A stretch of DNA of 56,332 nt from a bacterium (GTDB lineage Bacteria; Sysuimicrobiota; Sysuimicrobiia; Sysuimicrobiales; Segetimicrobiaceae): the NCBI GenBank assembly GCA_035945995.1, contig DASYZR010000066.1, forward strand, positions 1-56,332, written 5' to 3'. Under the pieces are notes generated by a model, which had not been told where the DNA came from, made no database searches, and saw nothing but the letters and a program-made list of their open reading frames with translations. A program made the position numbers and the translations under genes. This document shows, piece by piece, positions 1 through 7,453 of this stretch. Position 1 is the first letter of the stretch; each line of letters begins with the position of its first letter.

Positions 1-74
1 ACTGGCACGCCTCGGATCTGCTCGGCGTGCTGCGACAGCTGGGAATCTTCCCTCCGCCCGCCCCGACGCGGTGA
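1..74 (+). CDS. C-terminal end of an unidentified gene (left-truncated)
   Basis: An open frame enters from the left edge (first full codon at position 3) and stops with TGA at 72-74, giving a 23-residue tail that begins WHASDLLGVLRQ and ends in a proline-rich stretch. It is too short to assign to a family. The start lies outside the window. Codon choice is GC-rich like the rest of the window, so a real gene end is plausible but not proven. Confidence 0.35.
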   Translation, partial: WHASDLLGVLRQLGIFPPPAPTR

Positions 75-132
75 CGTCCCGCACGGTCGGCGGGCGAAGG
101 GGACTCGCGGCGACCGGCGACTATGCCGCGCC

Positions 133-393
133 ATGCTTCCCGGGATCCGGGCCGGATGGTGCGCCGGCGTGCTCACCCTGGCCGGTGCGGCCGCGGCCGT
201 GCTGCTGGGGAGCGTCTCGCCGGCGGCGTCCCAGACGCCTACGATGCTCCCCCCGGCGATCGTACCTCCCGCTTCCAGAGTTGAGAGCACGTTTGTCCCT
301 GACGCCGAAGCGCAGTTGCTCGCGATGCTGAACCGGACACGAGAGGAGCACCATCTCGTACTAGCCGCAGGTGATGCCATCAGAGGTGGGTAA
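133..393 (+). CDS. Short secreted protein, possibly a truncated CAP/SCP-domain protein
   Basis: The 86-residue product starts with a clear signal peptide: a hydrophobic stretch near residues 10-31 followed by an AAS-Q type cleavage region. The mature part is only about 50 residues. It contains a segment (EAQLLAMLNRTREEHHL) like the first helix of CAP/YkwD domains, where a normal protein would continue for another 100 residues. None of the later CAP histidine or glutamate motifs are present before the stop. This looks like a remnant of a secreted CAP protein or a very small secreted protein. No strong ribosome binding site is visible, so the start is uncertain. Confidence 0.35.
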   Translation: MLPGIRAGWCAGVLTLAGAAAAVLLGSVSPAASQTPTMLPPAIVPPASRVESTFVPDAEAQLLAMLNRTREEHHLVLAAGDAIRGG

Positions 394-460
394 GCATACG
401 TATAGCGCCGGCACGGCCGTGTCATCCGCTGCGGCCTTGGTGCGGAGGAGGTCAAGACGG

Positions 461-1015
461 ATGCATCCTCATCGAACGCTCGCGTGGGCGACATGTCTGT
501 TCGTGCTCGGCGGGCTCGTCCTTCCGGCGGTATCCCAGGCCAAGACCGCGGGGGAGATCGACGCGGGCGCCAATGCCACACTGGCTCGATTCGACAAGGA
601 CGTCAAGGGAGGCGCCCGGTTCCTCGCCAGGTCCAAAGGTGTCCTGGTCTTCCCGGGTGTCGTGAAGGCCGCGCTCGTGTTCGGCGGGCAGTACGGCGAG
701 GGCGCGCTGCGTGTGGGGGGCGGCACCCGCGGCTACTACAGTATTACGGGCGGGTCGTGGGGCGCGTCGATCGGCATTCAAAAAAAGGATCTCCTCCTCG
801 TCTTTCGCGATGCCGATGCCCTCCGAAGCTTTGAAAACGCCTCGGGCTGGCAGGTCGGCGTGAACGGCGCCGTCACCCTGATCAACGTCGGGGTGGGCGC
901 GGACGTCAGCACGATGCAGATCAATCAGCCGATCGTCGCCTTCGTCATCGGGCAAAAGGGCTTGATGTTCGACGTGTCGCTACAGGGCGCCAAGATCAGC
1001 CGGATCAAGCGGTAG
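461..1015 (+). CDS. Secreted SYLF (YSC84-like) lipid-binding domain protein
   Basis: The 184-residue protein has an N-terminal signal peptide (hydrophobic segment about residues 7-24, ending AVSQA) followed by a SYLF/YSC84 domain. Typical landmarks are the ARSKGVLVFPGVVKAALVFGG region near residues 45-65, a YYSITGGSWGASIG core, and the C-terminal SLQGAKISRIK stretch. Bacterial members are exported proteins thought to bind phospholipids; the exact role is unknown. The start at 461 is chosen because GGAGGAGG lies at 444-451; an upstream in-frame ATG at 371 would bury the signal peptide. The 3' end overlaps the convergent radical SAM gene by 11 bases. Confidence 0.85.
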   Translation: MHPHRTLAWATCLFVLGGLVLPAVSQAKTAGEIDAGANATLARFDKDVKGGARFLARSKGVLVFPGVVKAALVFGGQYGEGALRVGGGTRGYYSITGGSWGASIGIQKKDLLLVFRDADALRSFENASGWQVGVNGAVTLINVGVGADVSTMQINQPIVAFVIGQKGLMFDVSLQGAKISRIKR

Positions 1016-2186
1016 GCTCGAGCACACCCGCCAGATCGGACGCGAACGCGAAACTGCCCGGCTGATACGGGCAGAGCGGATCGTCCCCGGTAGGGTCGTT
1101 CGTCGACGCGTACGCGCGGGAGCGCGAGCCCCCGCAGACGTCGCGGAACTCGCACCGGCCGCACCGCCCATGCCACGCCGCCGGATCGCGGAGGGCACGC
1201 AGGAGCGGACTGTCGCGATAGATCTCCGCAAGCGGGCGCCGGCGAATGTTGCCCGCCGCCAGCGGCATGAAGCCGCTTGGATGGACCGTGCCGGTGTGGG
1301 ACACGAAGACGAACCCACGGCCGGCGTTCACGTCCATCGGGCTGCGCCGCCGTCCGGTGCCGGCGGGCCACGGTCCCAGCATCGATCGCAGGGCGTAATA
1401 GACTGGGCCGAACGGCAGCACGGAGTCGGGCGCGATTCCCCGGCGCTCCAGAATGAGACGCTGGAGGACGATCCGCTTGAAGTGATGGCCCTCGGTCGTC
1501 TTGACCGGCAGCGCCGCGCCGACGTCGTAGAGAAAGTGCAGCACGTCCTCGCCTTCCGCCGGCGTGATCTGCGGAAGCGCCGCGCCCCGTCCTACGGGCA
1601 CGAGGAAGAACGCGCTCCACACCATCACGCCGCGTTCTCGGACCAGCCGCGCGATGCCGGGCAGCGCCATCACGTTGGCGCCGGTCACCGTGGTGTTGAT
1701 CTGCACCTTGAGCCCGACCGTCTGCGCAGTGTCCCACGCGTCGAGCGTGCGGTCAAAGACACCCGCGACGCCGCGAAACGCGTCGTGGGTCGCGCGGGTG
1801 TCGCCGTCGAGGCTCAGGGACAAGGCGACCGCCCCCGCCGCCCGCACGTCGGCGATCACCCGGCTCGTCAACAAGGGCGTCGCCGAGGGTGAGAACCCCA
1901 CCGGCAGGCGGCGCGCCGCCGCGTACTCGACCAGGTGCGGCAGGTCCGGCCGCTTGACCGGGTCGCCCCCCGTCAGCACGAACAGCGGGGGCGGCGAGCC
2001 AAACGCGGCGACTTGATCGATGAGCCGCCGCCCCTCCTCGGTGGTCAGTTCGCCGGGATGGGCGTACGGCGCGGCCTCGGCCCGGCAGTGGAGGCAGGCG
2101 AGATCGCACGCCCGGGTGACCTCCCAGATTACGATGAAAGGGCGCCGATCGACGTCGATCGCGGGGTGCCGCACGGGATGTGGCAT
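1005..2186 (-). CDS. Radical SAM/SPASM domain protein
   Basis: This 393-residue protein has the radical SAM CxxxCxxC motif (C27, C31, C34 in RACDLACLHC) that binds the [4Fe-4S]-SAM cluster, and a C-terminal SPASM region beginning CGRCEFRDVCGG near residue 340 that should bind auxiliary clusters. The layout resembles heme-modifying (NirJ/AhbD-like) and peptide-modifying SPASM enzymes. I would place it with the broad TIGR04053-like group, but no substrate can be read from the sequence. No small precursor peptide gene is visible beside it. It sits just beyond the terminator of the hydroxybenzoyl-CoA reductase-type operon and may have its own promoter near 2190-2230. Confidence 0.8.
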   Translation of the reverse strand: MPHPVRHPAIDVDRRPFIVIWEVTRACDLACLHCRAEAAPYAHPGELTTEEGRRLIDQVAAFGSPPPLFVLTGGDPVKRPDLPHLVEYAAARRLPVGFSPSATPLLTSRVIADVRAAGAVALSLSLDGDTRATHDAFRGVAGVFDRTLDAWDTAQTVGLKVQINTTVTGANVMALPGIARLVRERGVMVWSAFFLVPVGRGAALPQITPAEGEDVLHFLYDVGAALPVKTTEGHHFKRIVLQRLILERRGIAPDSVLPFGPVYYALRSMLGPWPAGTGRRRSPMDVNAGRGFVFVSHTGTVHPSGFMPLAAGNIRRRPLAEIYRDSPLLRALRDPAAWHGRCGRCEFRDVCGGSRSRAYASTNDPTGDDPLCPYQPGSFAFASDLAGVLEPTA

Positions 2187-2209
2187 TTGCGCCTACCGTA
2201 GCACCGGTG

Positions 2210-2230
2210 CCGTCCGGATGCATCGGACGG
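2210..2230. promoter_or_regulatory. 7-bp inverted repeat upstream of the radical SAM gene
   Basis: Arms CCGTCCG (2210-2216) and CGGACGG (2224-2230) flank a 7-base spacer, just upstream of the radical SAM start on the minus strand. It could be an operator or a small hairpin; nothing else supports a function. Confidence 0.3.
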
Positions 2231-2258
2231 CTACCTGATTCTCGTTCGCCTCTCGACC

Positions 2259-2288
2259 CGATCCCGGGCGGTCCCCTGCCCGGGATCG
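2259..2288 (-). terminator. Hairpin terminator at the end of the hcr/bzd-type operon
   Basis: An 11-bp perfect stem (CGATCCCGGGC at 2259-2269 pairing with GCCCGGGATCG at 2278-2288) has an 8-base loop and lies directly after the stop of the iron-sulfur subunit gene. It marks the likely 3' end of the long minus-strand transcript. No clear T-run follows, as is common in high-GC genomes. Confidence 0.6.
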
Positions 2289-2289
2289 A

Positions 2290-2814
2290 CTAGCCGTTCG
2301 TGTGCGCCGGCCCGAGCACCCCGGCCACCGCGGTGTGCTGCGGGTCATCCTGGGTCCTTGCCGCCGCCGCGAGGACGGCGTCCTCGATCTTGCGATAACC
2401 GGTGCAGCGGCAGAGGTTGCCCGAGATCGCCGCGCGGATGTCCTCGCGCGTCGGCGCCGGGTTGCCGTCCAATAGCGCCTTTGCCGAGAGCAGCCAGCCC
2501 GGCGTGCAGAAGCCGCACTGCACCGCGCCGTAGGCAACCGCGGCTTCCTGCAGCGGATGGAGCGTGCCGTCGCGTGCCAGACCCTCGACGGTCGTGACGT
2601 GCTTGTCGTCGCACCGGACCGCCAACGTCAGGCAGCTGAGGGCCGGTTCTCCGTCGATGAGCACGGTGCAGCACCCGCAGGCGCCGCCCTCACAGCCTTT
2701 CTTCGTGCCGGTCAGCGCCAGCCGGTCCCTCAGCACGTCCAGGAGCGTCCAATGCGGCCGCACGATCACGTCGTACGCTTCCTCATTGACGGTTAGGGCG
2801 ATTGTGATCTCCAT
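2290..2814 (-). CDS. hcrC: 4-hydroxybenzoyl-CoA reductase-type molybdoenzyme, [2Fe-2S] small subunit
   Basis: The 174-residue protein is a standard two-domain [2Fe-2S] subunit of the xanthine oxidase family. The plant-type cluster ligands are C41, C46, C49 and C61 (CEGGACGCC...C). The helical domain ligands are C100, C103, C135 and C137 (CGFC and CRC). It passes electrons between the molybdenum centre and the FAD/Fe-S subunit. The ATG at 2814 is chosen because it begins the usual beta-strand of the family; a longer frame upstream overlaps the neighbouring gene and has no domain content. It is the last gene of the operon, 11 bases after the FAD subunit gene. The substrate assignment rests on the neighbouring subunit and context. 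Confidence 0.85.
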   Translation of the reverse strand: MEITIALTVNEEAYDVIVRPHWTLLDVLRDRLALTGTKKGCEGGACGCCTVLIDGEPALSCLTLAVRCDDKHVTTVEGLARDGTLHPLQEAAVAYGAVQCGFCTPGWLLSAKALLDGNPAPTREDIRAAISGNLCRCTGYRKIEDAVLAAAARTQDDPQHTAVAGVLGPAHTNG

Positions 2815-2825
2815 GCCGCACCTCG

Positions 2826-3821
2826 TCAGTGTGCCGCGGCGTCGCGCGCCTGCCGCAGCGCCGACTCCGCGTAGACGTTCACCATGTCCCGGCGATACCG
2901 GACCGGGATGCCGCAGACGTTGTTGACCGCATGGGCCCGCTTGCGGGCCACGGCGGCCAGTTCCCGGATCGACTCGTCGGTGAGCAGTTTCCCCTGGAGC
3001 CGGCCCGCTTCGTCGACCATCACCGGAGCCCGGTCGACGCCTGTCAGGGCGAGCGCAGCCTCCCGGCAAATCGCGCCGCCGGTCTCCAGGGTCACGTGTG
3101 CCGCCACCCCGAGCAGCGGATAATCGAGCGTCTCCCGCTGCCGCAACTTGAGGTACGCGCCGCCGGAGCGAGGCGCGGTGTTCGGGATCCGGATCTCGGT
3201 GATGATCTGTCCGGGATGGAGCGTGTGGGGGCGCTGCCCGTCCCCGGAAAAGAGAGCACGCAGCGGTAGGGTCTTCTCCCCGTCGGGATCCGCGATCACC
3301 AGAGTCGCGCGGAGCACCAGCAACGCGGGCGCGAGGTCACCCGCGTAAGTGGCCCAGCACCGTGCGCTGCCGGCGACCACGTGGCAGACGTCGCCGTCGA
3401 GCTTCAGGCACGGCTCCAGTGATTGCCGCGCGCCGGTCGCCCGGTGGAGGTACATGCAGCAGGTGTTCTGGCACAAATTGCCCCCGAGCGTGGCCATCGC
3501 CTGCAGCTGGACGCTGCCGGCGGCGCGGGCGGCCTGCGCCAGTACCGCGAATTTCTCTCTGACCAGCGGATGAGCGGCGAGATGGCGGAGGGACACCAAC
3601 GCCCCGATCCGCAGCCCCCGATCAACGGCGTAACTGATCCGGTCGAGCGGGAGCGCGCCGAGATCCACGAGCAGGGCGGCGTGGTCTTGCCGGTTCCGGA
3701 GCGCCGTGAGGAGCTCGGTCCCGCCGGCGATGGCGCGCGCCCCGCCGTCACCCGCCGCGAGCGCCCGGCACGCATCCCGCACCGATCGGGGCGCCGTGTA
3801 CTCGAACTTAGGGAGCTTCAT
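2826..3821 (-). CDS. hcrB: 4-hydroxybenzoyl-CoA reductase-type FAD and [4Fe-4S] subunit
   Basis: This 331-residue FAD_binding_5/CO_deh_flav protein has an FAD-binding AIAGGTELL motif near residue 32 and a TLGGNLCQNT motif near residue 111. Most relatives such as CoxM lack any cluster here. This one carries an insertion rich in cysteine (C117, C121, C122, C138, C146, C155), and the 122/138/146/155 spacing matches the extra [4Fe-4S] site known from 4-hydroxybenzoyl-CoA reductase beta subunits. In that enzyme the cluster helps feed low-potential ferredoxin electrons to the molybdenum site for reductive dehydroxylation. Its start overlaps the large-subunit stop by 14 bases, so the three subunits are co-translated. 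Confidence 0.88.
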   Translation of the reverse strand: MKLPKFEYTAPRSVRDACRALAAGDGGARAIAGGTELLTALRNRQDHAALLVDLGALPLDRISYAVDRGLRIGALVSLRHLAAHPLVREKFAVLAQAARAAGSVQLQAMATLGGNLCQNTCCMYLHRATGARQSLEPCLKLDGDVCHVVAGSARCWATYAGDLAPALLVLRATLVIADPDGEKTLPLRALFSGDGQRPHTLHPGQIITEIRIPNTAPRSGGAYLKLRQRETLDYPLLGVAAHVTLETGGAICREAALALTGVDRAPVMVDEAGRLQGKLLTDESIRELAAVARKRAHAVNNVCGIPVRYRRDMVNVYAESALRQARDAAAH

Positions 3822-6126
3822 GGCGGCCCTCCTCGCCCACCCTTCTCAAGGCCGCCAGGATCTTGTCCGGTGTGATGGGCAGGTCCTTGATCCGCACGCC
3901 GACCGCGTCGAAGATCGCATTGGCGATGGCCGGCGGAACAGGAACGTTGGTGGTCTCTCCCAGTCCCTTGGCGCCGTACGGGCCCCAGGGATGCGGATGC
4001 TCAACAAGAATCGGGACCACCTCGGGGACGTCCGGCGCCGAGAGGTGCTTGTAGGCGAGGAACGACGGATTCATGACCTCGCCGTCCTGAAAGATCACCT
4101 CCTCCGCCAGGGCAAAGCCGAGCCCCATCGCGGCCCCTCCCTGGATCTGCCCTTCGCAGTTCATCGGGTGGATGGCCTTGCCGGTGTCGTACGCGCCCCA
4201 GATCTTCAGGACGGTGACTTCGCCCGTCGTCGTGTTCACGTCCACCTCGGCGCCGTTCGCGCCGAGGAGCCAGTAGACCATGTACCGGGAGTAGTATTCC
4301 GCCGACGGTTTGGGCATCGAGGGGAAATAGTAGCCTCGTCCGAGTACGGTCCCGCTGGGTCCGTAGTGCCGGCTCAGCACCTGGGCGATGGGCAGGACGC
4401 TTCCAGAATCCCGCGTCACGAAGACGTTCCCGTTCTTGATCCCGAGGTCGCCCGGGCCCGCGCCGAAGAGCGGCGCCGCCAGCGCGAGGAGCTGCGTCCT
4501 GGCGTCCGCGGCGGCCATCTTGACCGCGTTGCCCATGTGAAAGGTGGACCGGCTGGACGTCGTCGAGGCGTCGAACGGCGTAAACGCCGTGTCCGGCGCG
4601 TCCTTTTTCACACTCTCCAACGGCACGCCGAGCTCCTCGGCGGCGATCTGCCGCAAGACCGTCTCCGAGCCCTGGCCCACCTCCGTCGTGCTGCTGATGA
4701 CGTCGACGGTTCCGTCTTCGTTGACCTGGACGTAGGCCGCCGACCCGAATGGCGTCTTGACGGCCCGCTCCATGCACGCGATGCCCCGGCCCCGATTCCC
4801 GCCGAGCGGCCTCCCCCACTCCATGCGCCCGGCAACGGCGCGCAGACATTCCGTGAGGCCCTGAGAGACGTTCTCCTGGCCGGTGATGTGCTCGTCGCCC
4901 TCTTCGTAGACCTGCTTCAGTCTGATCTCCAGCGGGTCCAGCCCCAACTTGCCCGCGATGATGTCCATCTGCGACTCATAGGCCCACGCGGCCTGCGGCC
5001 CGCCATACCCGCGCATCGCGCCCGCCACGGTCTTGTTGGTGTAGACACAATACGCGTCGACCTTGACGTGGGGGATCTTGTAGGGGCCGGCGGCCGAGAC
5101 GCCGGCGAAGGCGGCCACCGTCGGCCCCTTCTCGGCGTAGGCGCCGGTATCGAGGTACAGTTCCACCTGACGCGCGACAATCGTGCCGTCTTTCTTCACC
5201 CCGGTTCGCATCCGGGTCATGGAGGGATGCCGCCCGAGCGCGCAGCAGAATTCCTCTTCCCGCGTGTACACGATCCGAATCGGCCGGTTCCGGAGCTTCC
5301 ACGCGAGCGCGATGGCCGGGGCCTCCGCCTTGAGCCCGCCCTTGCCGCCAAAGTTGCCGCCGATGGCGGGGGCCGTGATCACCCGGACGTCTTTGAGCGG
5401 AACGTTGAGGGCGTGGGCGATCTCCTTGCGGCAGCGGTAGGGCGAGTCGTTATGGAGCCACAGGGTCACGGCGTTGTCGTTGCTGATCCGGCAAATGGCA
5501 ATGTGCGGCTCGATGCTGCAGTGCTGTTGCATGGGCGTCGTGAAAGTATCCTCGAAAATCTCGTCCGCTTCCGCCATCCCCTGCTCCACGTTGCCCCGGA
5601 AGAGCTGGAAATGGTTGCAGATGTTGCTCCCCTTGATCGGCGTGATCCCACGTTCGCGGCGGTACGTGTCCAGCGCCTCGTGCACCAGGACCGCGTCCGG
5701 CTTGACGGCCTCGCTGAGATCGAGGACCGCCGGCAGGGGATCGTAGTCGACCGCGATCAGCGCCAGCGCTTCCTCCGCGGTCTCCTCATCGACGGCGGCG
5801 ACCGCCGCGACCGCCTCTCCCTGGTATCGAACCTTCTCCCTGGCCAGGAACGGCTCGTCCCAGATGGATTCCCCGTGGACGAACGGGAAGTCCGCGCCGG
5901 TGATCACGGTGCGGACGCCGGGCAGCTTCTTGGCCCTGGAGGTGTCGATATTGAGGAGGCGGGCGTGCGAGTGCCGGCTGCGGAGCACCTTTCCGTAGAG
6001 CATACCGGTGAACCGGAGATCTTCGAGATAGAGGGCGGCTCCCGTCACCTTGTCTCTCACATCCGTGCGCGGGTACGATTTCCCGACGACCGCGTAGGTA
6101 TCGATCCCTTCGACCGGGGATGTCAC
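3808..6126 (-). CDS. hcrA: 4-hydroxybenzoyl-CoA reductase-type molybdopterin large subunit
   Basis: The 772-residue xanthine-oxidase-family catalytic subunit binds the molybdopterin cytosine dinucleotide cofactor. Landmarks are GGNFGGKGG near the middle, AMRGYGGPQ, a GQGSETVLRQIAAEELG cofactor loop, and the conserved catalytic glutamate in GLGET (E724). The CO dehydrogenase signature AYRCSFR is absent. The length fits the family alpha subunit. With its HcrB-like partner the likely reaction is reductive removal of the para-hydroxyl from 4-hydroxybenzoyl-CoA, giving benzoyl-CoA. The GTG start at 6126 is preferred because it follows a strong GGAGGGAGGGGAG sequence and overlaps the hemerythrin stop as GTGA. 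The true substrate could be another hydroxyaromatic acyl-CoA. Confidence 0.85.
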   Translation of the reverse strand: MTSPVEGIDTYAVVGKSYPRTDVRDKVTGAALYLEDLRFTGMLYGKVLRSRHSHARLLNIDTSRAKKLPGVRTVITGADFPFVHGESIWDEPFLAREKVRYQGEAVAAVAAVDEETAEEALALIAVDYDPLPAVLDLSEAVKPDAVLVHEALDTYRRERGITPIKGSNICNHFQLFRGNVEQGMAEADEIFEDTFTTPMQQHCSIEPHIAICRISNDNAVTLWLHNDSPYRCRKEIAHALNVPLKDVRVITAPAIGGNFGGKGGLKAEAPAIALAWKLRNRPIRIVYTREEEFCCALGRHPSMTRMRTGVKKDGTIVARQVELYLDTGAYAEKGPTVAAFAGVSAAGPYKIPHVKVDAYCVYTNKTVAGAMRGYGGPQAAWAYESQMDIIAGKLGLDPLEIRLKQVYEEGDEHITGQENVSQGLTECLRAVAGRMEWGRPLGGNRGRGIACMERAVKTPFGSAAYVQVNEDGTVDVISSTTEVGQGSETVLRQIAAEELGVPLESVKKDAPDTAFTPFDASTTSSRSTFHMGNAVKMAAADARTQLLALAAPLFGAGPGDLGIKNGNVFVTRDSGSVLPIAQVLSRHYGPSGTVLGRGYYFPSMPKPSAEYYSRYMVYWLLGANGAEVDVNTTTGEVTVLKIWGAYDTGKAIHPMNCEGQIQGGAAMGLGFALAEEVIFQDGEVMNPSFLAYKHLSAPDVPEVVPILVEHPHPWGPYGAKGLGETTNVPVPPAIANAIFDAVGVRIKDLPITPDKILAALRRVGEEGRHEAP

Positions 6127-6692
6127 GGGCGCTCCCCTCCCTCCACCGCCGCACAAAGCCCCTCGGCGAGCCCGTGCGCACCGGCCCCGAGCGCGGCGTC
6201 CATGTCCGCAAAGCACTGCCCCGTCCCGGCCTCGTCGTCGTCGCCCATGACGGCGTCGCCGAGACGGAAAAGCACCTGGGACTCTTTCTCGATGTGGGTC
6301 CGCAGCAGATCGACGTAGTCGCGGCAGGCCCCGAGCACATCGTCGAGAGCCGCGCGGCCGTCTTCGTGACGGACCAGCGTGTCCTCGATGACTCCCACAA
6401 GCCGGCGCCCCTCCTCATGCTCCCGCAGCATGACCTGGATCGGCCCGCCCTCGGCGGGGACGCCGCGCTTCACGAGGCACGGAAAGAAACACCGCTCTTC
6501 CTTCCCATGGTGGCATTGGTCGACGAACGACCGGCTGAACGTCACCAGCTGCTTGAGGAACGTGACGGGTACGACACGTGTGCGCTCCGCGTCGGCCACG
6601 ACGCGGTCCAGCGCCGCGAGCACCTCCTCGATGACCCGGTGCTCCGCCGCCAGTTGCTGTGTCGCGCGCACGACCGCCGCTCCCCCGCCCAT
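6123..6692 (-). CDS. Hemerythrin HHE-domain protein
   Basis: The 189-residue protein is a four-helix hemerythrin-like domain with iron-ligand motifs in the expected order: AAEHRVIEE near residue 17, CHHGKEE near 60, LREHEEG near 88 and HIEKE near 133. Such proteins bind a di-iron centre and sense or carry oxygen or nitric oxide. It is translationally coupled on both sides (ATGA overlap with the SDR gene upstream, GTGA overlap with the large molybdoenzyme subunit downstream), so it is part of the aromatic operon. A protective or sensing role for the very oxygen-sensitive reductases is a reasonable inference, not something the sequence proves. Confidence 0.82.
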   Translation of the reverse strand: MGGGAAVVRATQQLAAEHRVIEEVLAALDRVVADAERTRVVPVTFLKQLVTFSRSFVDQCHHGKEERCFFPCLVKRGVPAEGGPIQVMLREHEEGRRLVGVIEDTLVRHEDGRAALDDVLGACRDYVDLLRTHIEKESQVLFRLGDAVMGDDDEAGTGQCFADMDAALGAGAHGLAEGLCAAVEGGERP

Positions 6693-7435
6693 CAGATCAT
6701 GGTCAGGCCGCCGCCGACGCTGAGGGTCTGGCCGGTGATGAACGACGCGCCGTCCGATGCGAGGAAGACGACGGCGTCCGCCACCTCCTCCGGCCGGGCC
6801 AAGCGGCCGAGCGGCGTTGCCTTGACGATCGAGGAGATGATCTTCTCGTTGCCCGCGGCGATCATGCCCTGCAGCAGGGGGGTGTCGGTGAGGCCGGGGG
6901 CGACGACGTTGACGCGGATTCCGTCGCGGGCCGCCTCGCGCGCGATCGCCTTGGTGAACGCGATGATGGCGCCCTTGGTGCCGGAATAGACCGCTTCCCC
7001 GGATGAGCCCGCGCGCCCCGCTTCGGACGCGACGTTCACGATCACCCCGCTCCGTCGCGCGATCATGTGGGGCAACACAGCATGGCACGTCGCGAGGATA
7101 CCCCGGTAGTTGATGGCGATCACCCGGTCCCAGAAATCCTCGGTCGTATCCACGAACCGTGCGATTCGGTCCCATCCGGCCGCGTTGACCAGTACGTCGA
7201 TGCGGCCCCACGCGGCCACCACCTGATCGACCCCGGCCACGACGCTCCGGCGGTCGGTCACGTCTATCGCCACCGGCATGCCCCCGGGGGTCGCGGCGGC
7301 AACCTCCTCGGCCCCCGGGCCGTTGATGTCGGCGACGGCGACACGATCGCCCGCCGCGGCAAACGCCGCGCAGATCGCCTTGCCGATGCCGCTTGCTCCG
7401 CCGGTGACCAGGATCGTGCGATTGTCAGTGGCCAT
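6692..7435 (-). CDS. SDR-family alicyclic hydroxyacyl-CoA dehydrogenase, BadH-like
   Basis: This 247-residue short-chain dehydrogenase has the cofactor motif GGASGIGKA (residues 12-20), NAAG, and the catalytic Ser/Tyr/Lys triad with VYSGTKGA. Several stretches (NAAGWD, RAGSSGEAVY, the GQTLSVGGGLTM end) closely resemble BadH, the 2-hydroxycyclohexanecarboxyl-CoA dehydrogenase of Rhodopseudomonas. Here it sits between the ring-opening hydrolase and the hemerythrin. No zinc-type Had/BzdX dehydrogenase is visible in the window, so this enzyme is the best candidate to oxidise the 6-hydroxy intermediate before ring opening. That role is inferred from position. Confidence 0.8.
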   Translation of the reverse strand: MATDNRTILVTGGASGIGKAICAAFAAAGDRVAVADINGPGAEEVAAATPGGMPVAIDVTDRRSVVAGVDQVVAAWGRIDVLVNAAGWDRIARFVDTTEDFWDRVIAINYRGILATCHAVLPHMIARRSGVIVNVASEAGRAGSSGEAVYSGTKGAIIAFTKAIAREAARDGIRVNVVAPGLTDTPLLQGMIAAGNEKIISSIVKATPLGRLARPEEVADAVVFLASDGASFITGQTLSVGGGLTMI

Positions 7436-7453
7436 GGGCGTGCCCCATCGCCG

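Noticed and set aside
2290-6126. Aerobic CO dehydrogenase (coxMSL-type)
   Set aside because: The AYRCSFR active-site loop is absent, and the FAD subunit has an extra cysteine cluster typical of 4-hydroxybenzoyl-CoA reductase.
3706-6318. A long plus-strand open frame (870 codons) opposite the molybdoenzyme genes
   Set aside because: It is a GC-driven antisense shadow: its product is Arg/Asp/His-rich with no domains, whereas the opposite strand encodes clear enzyme subunits.
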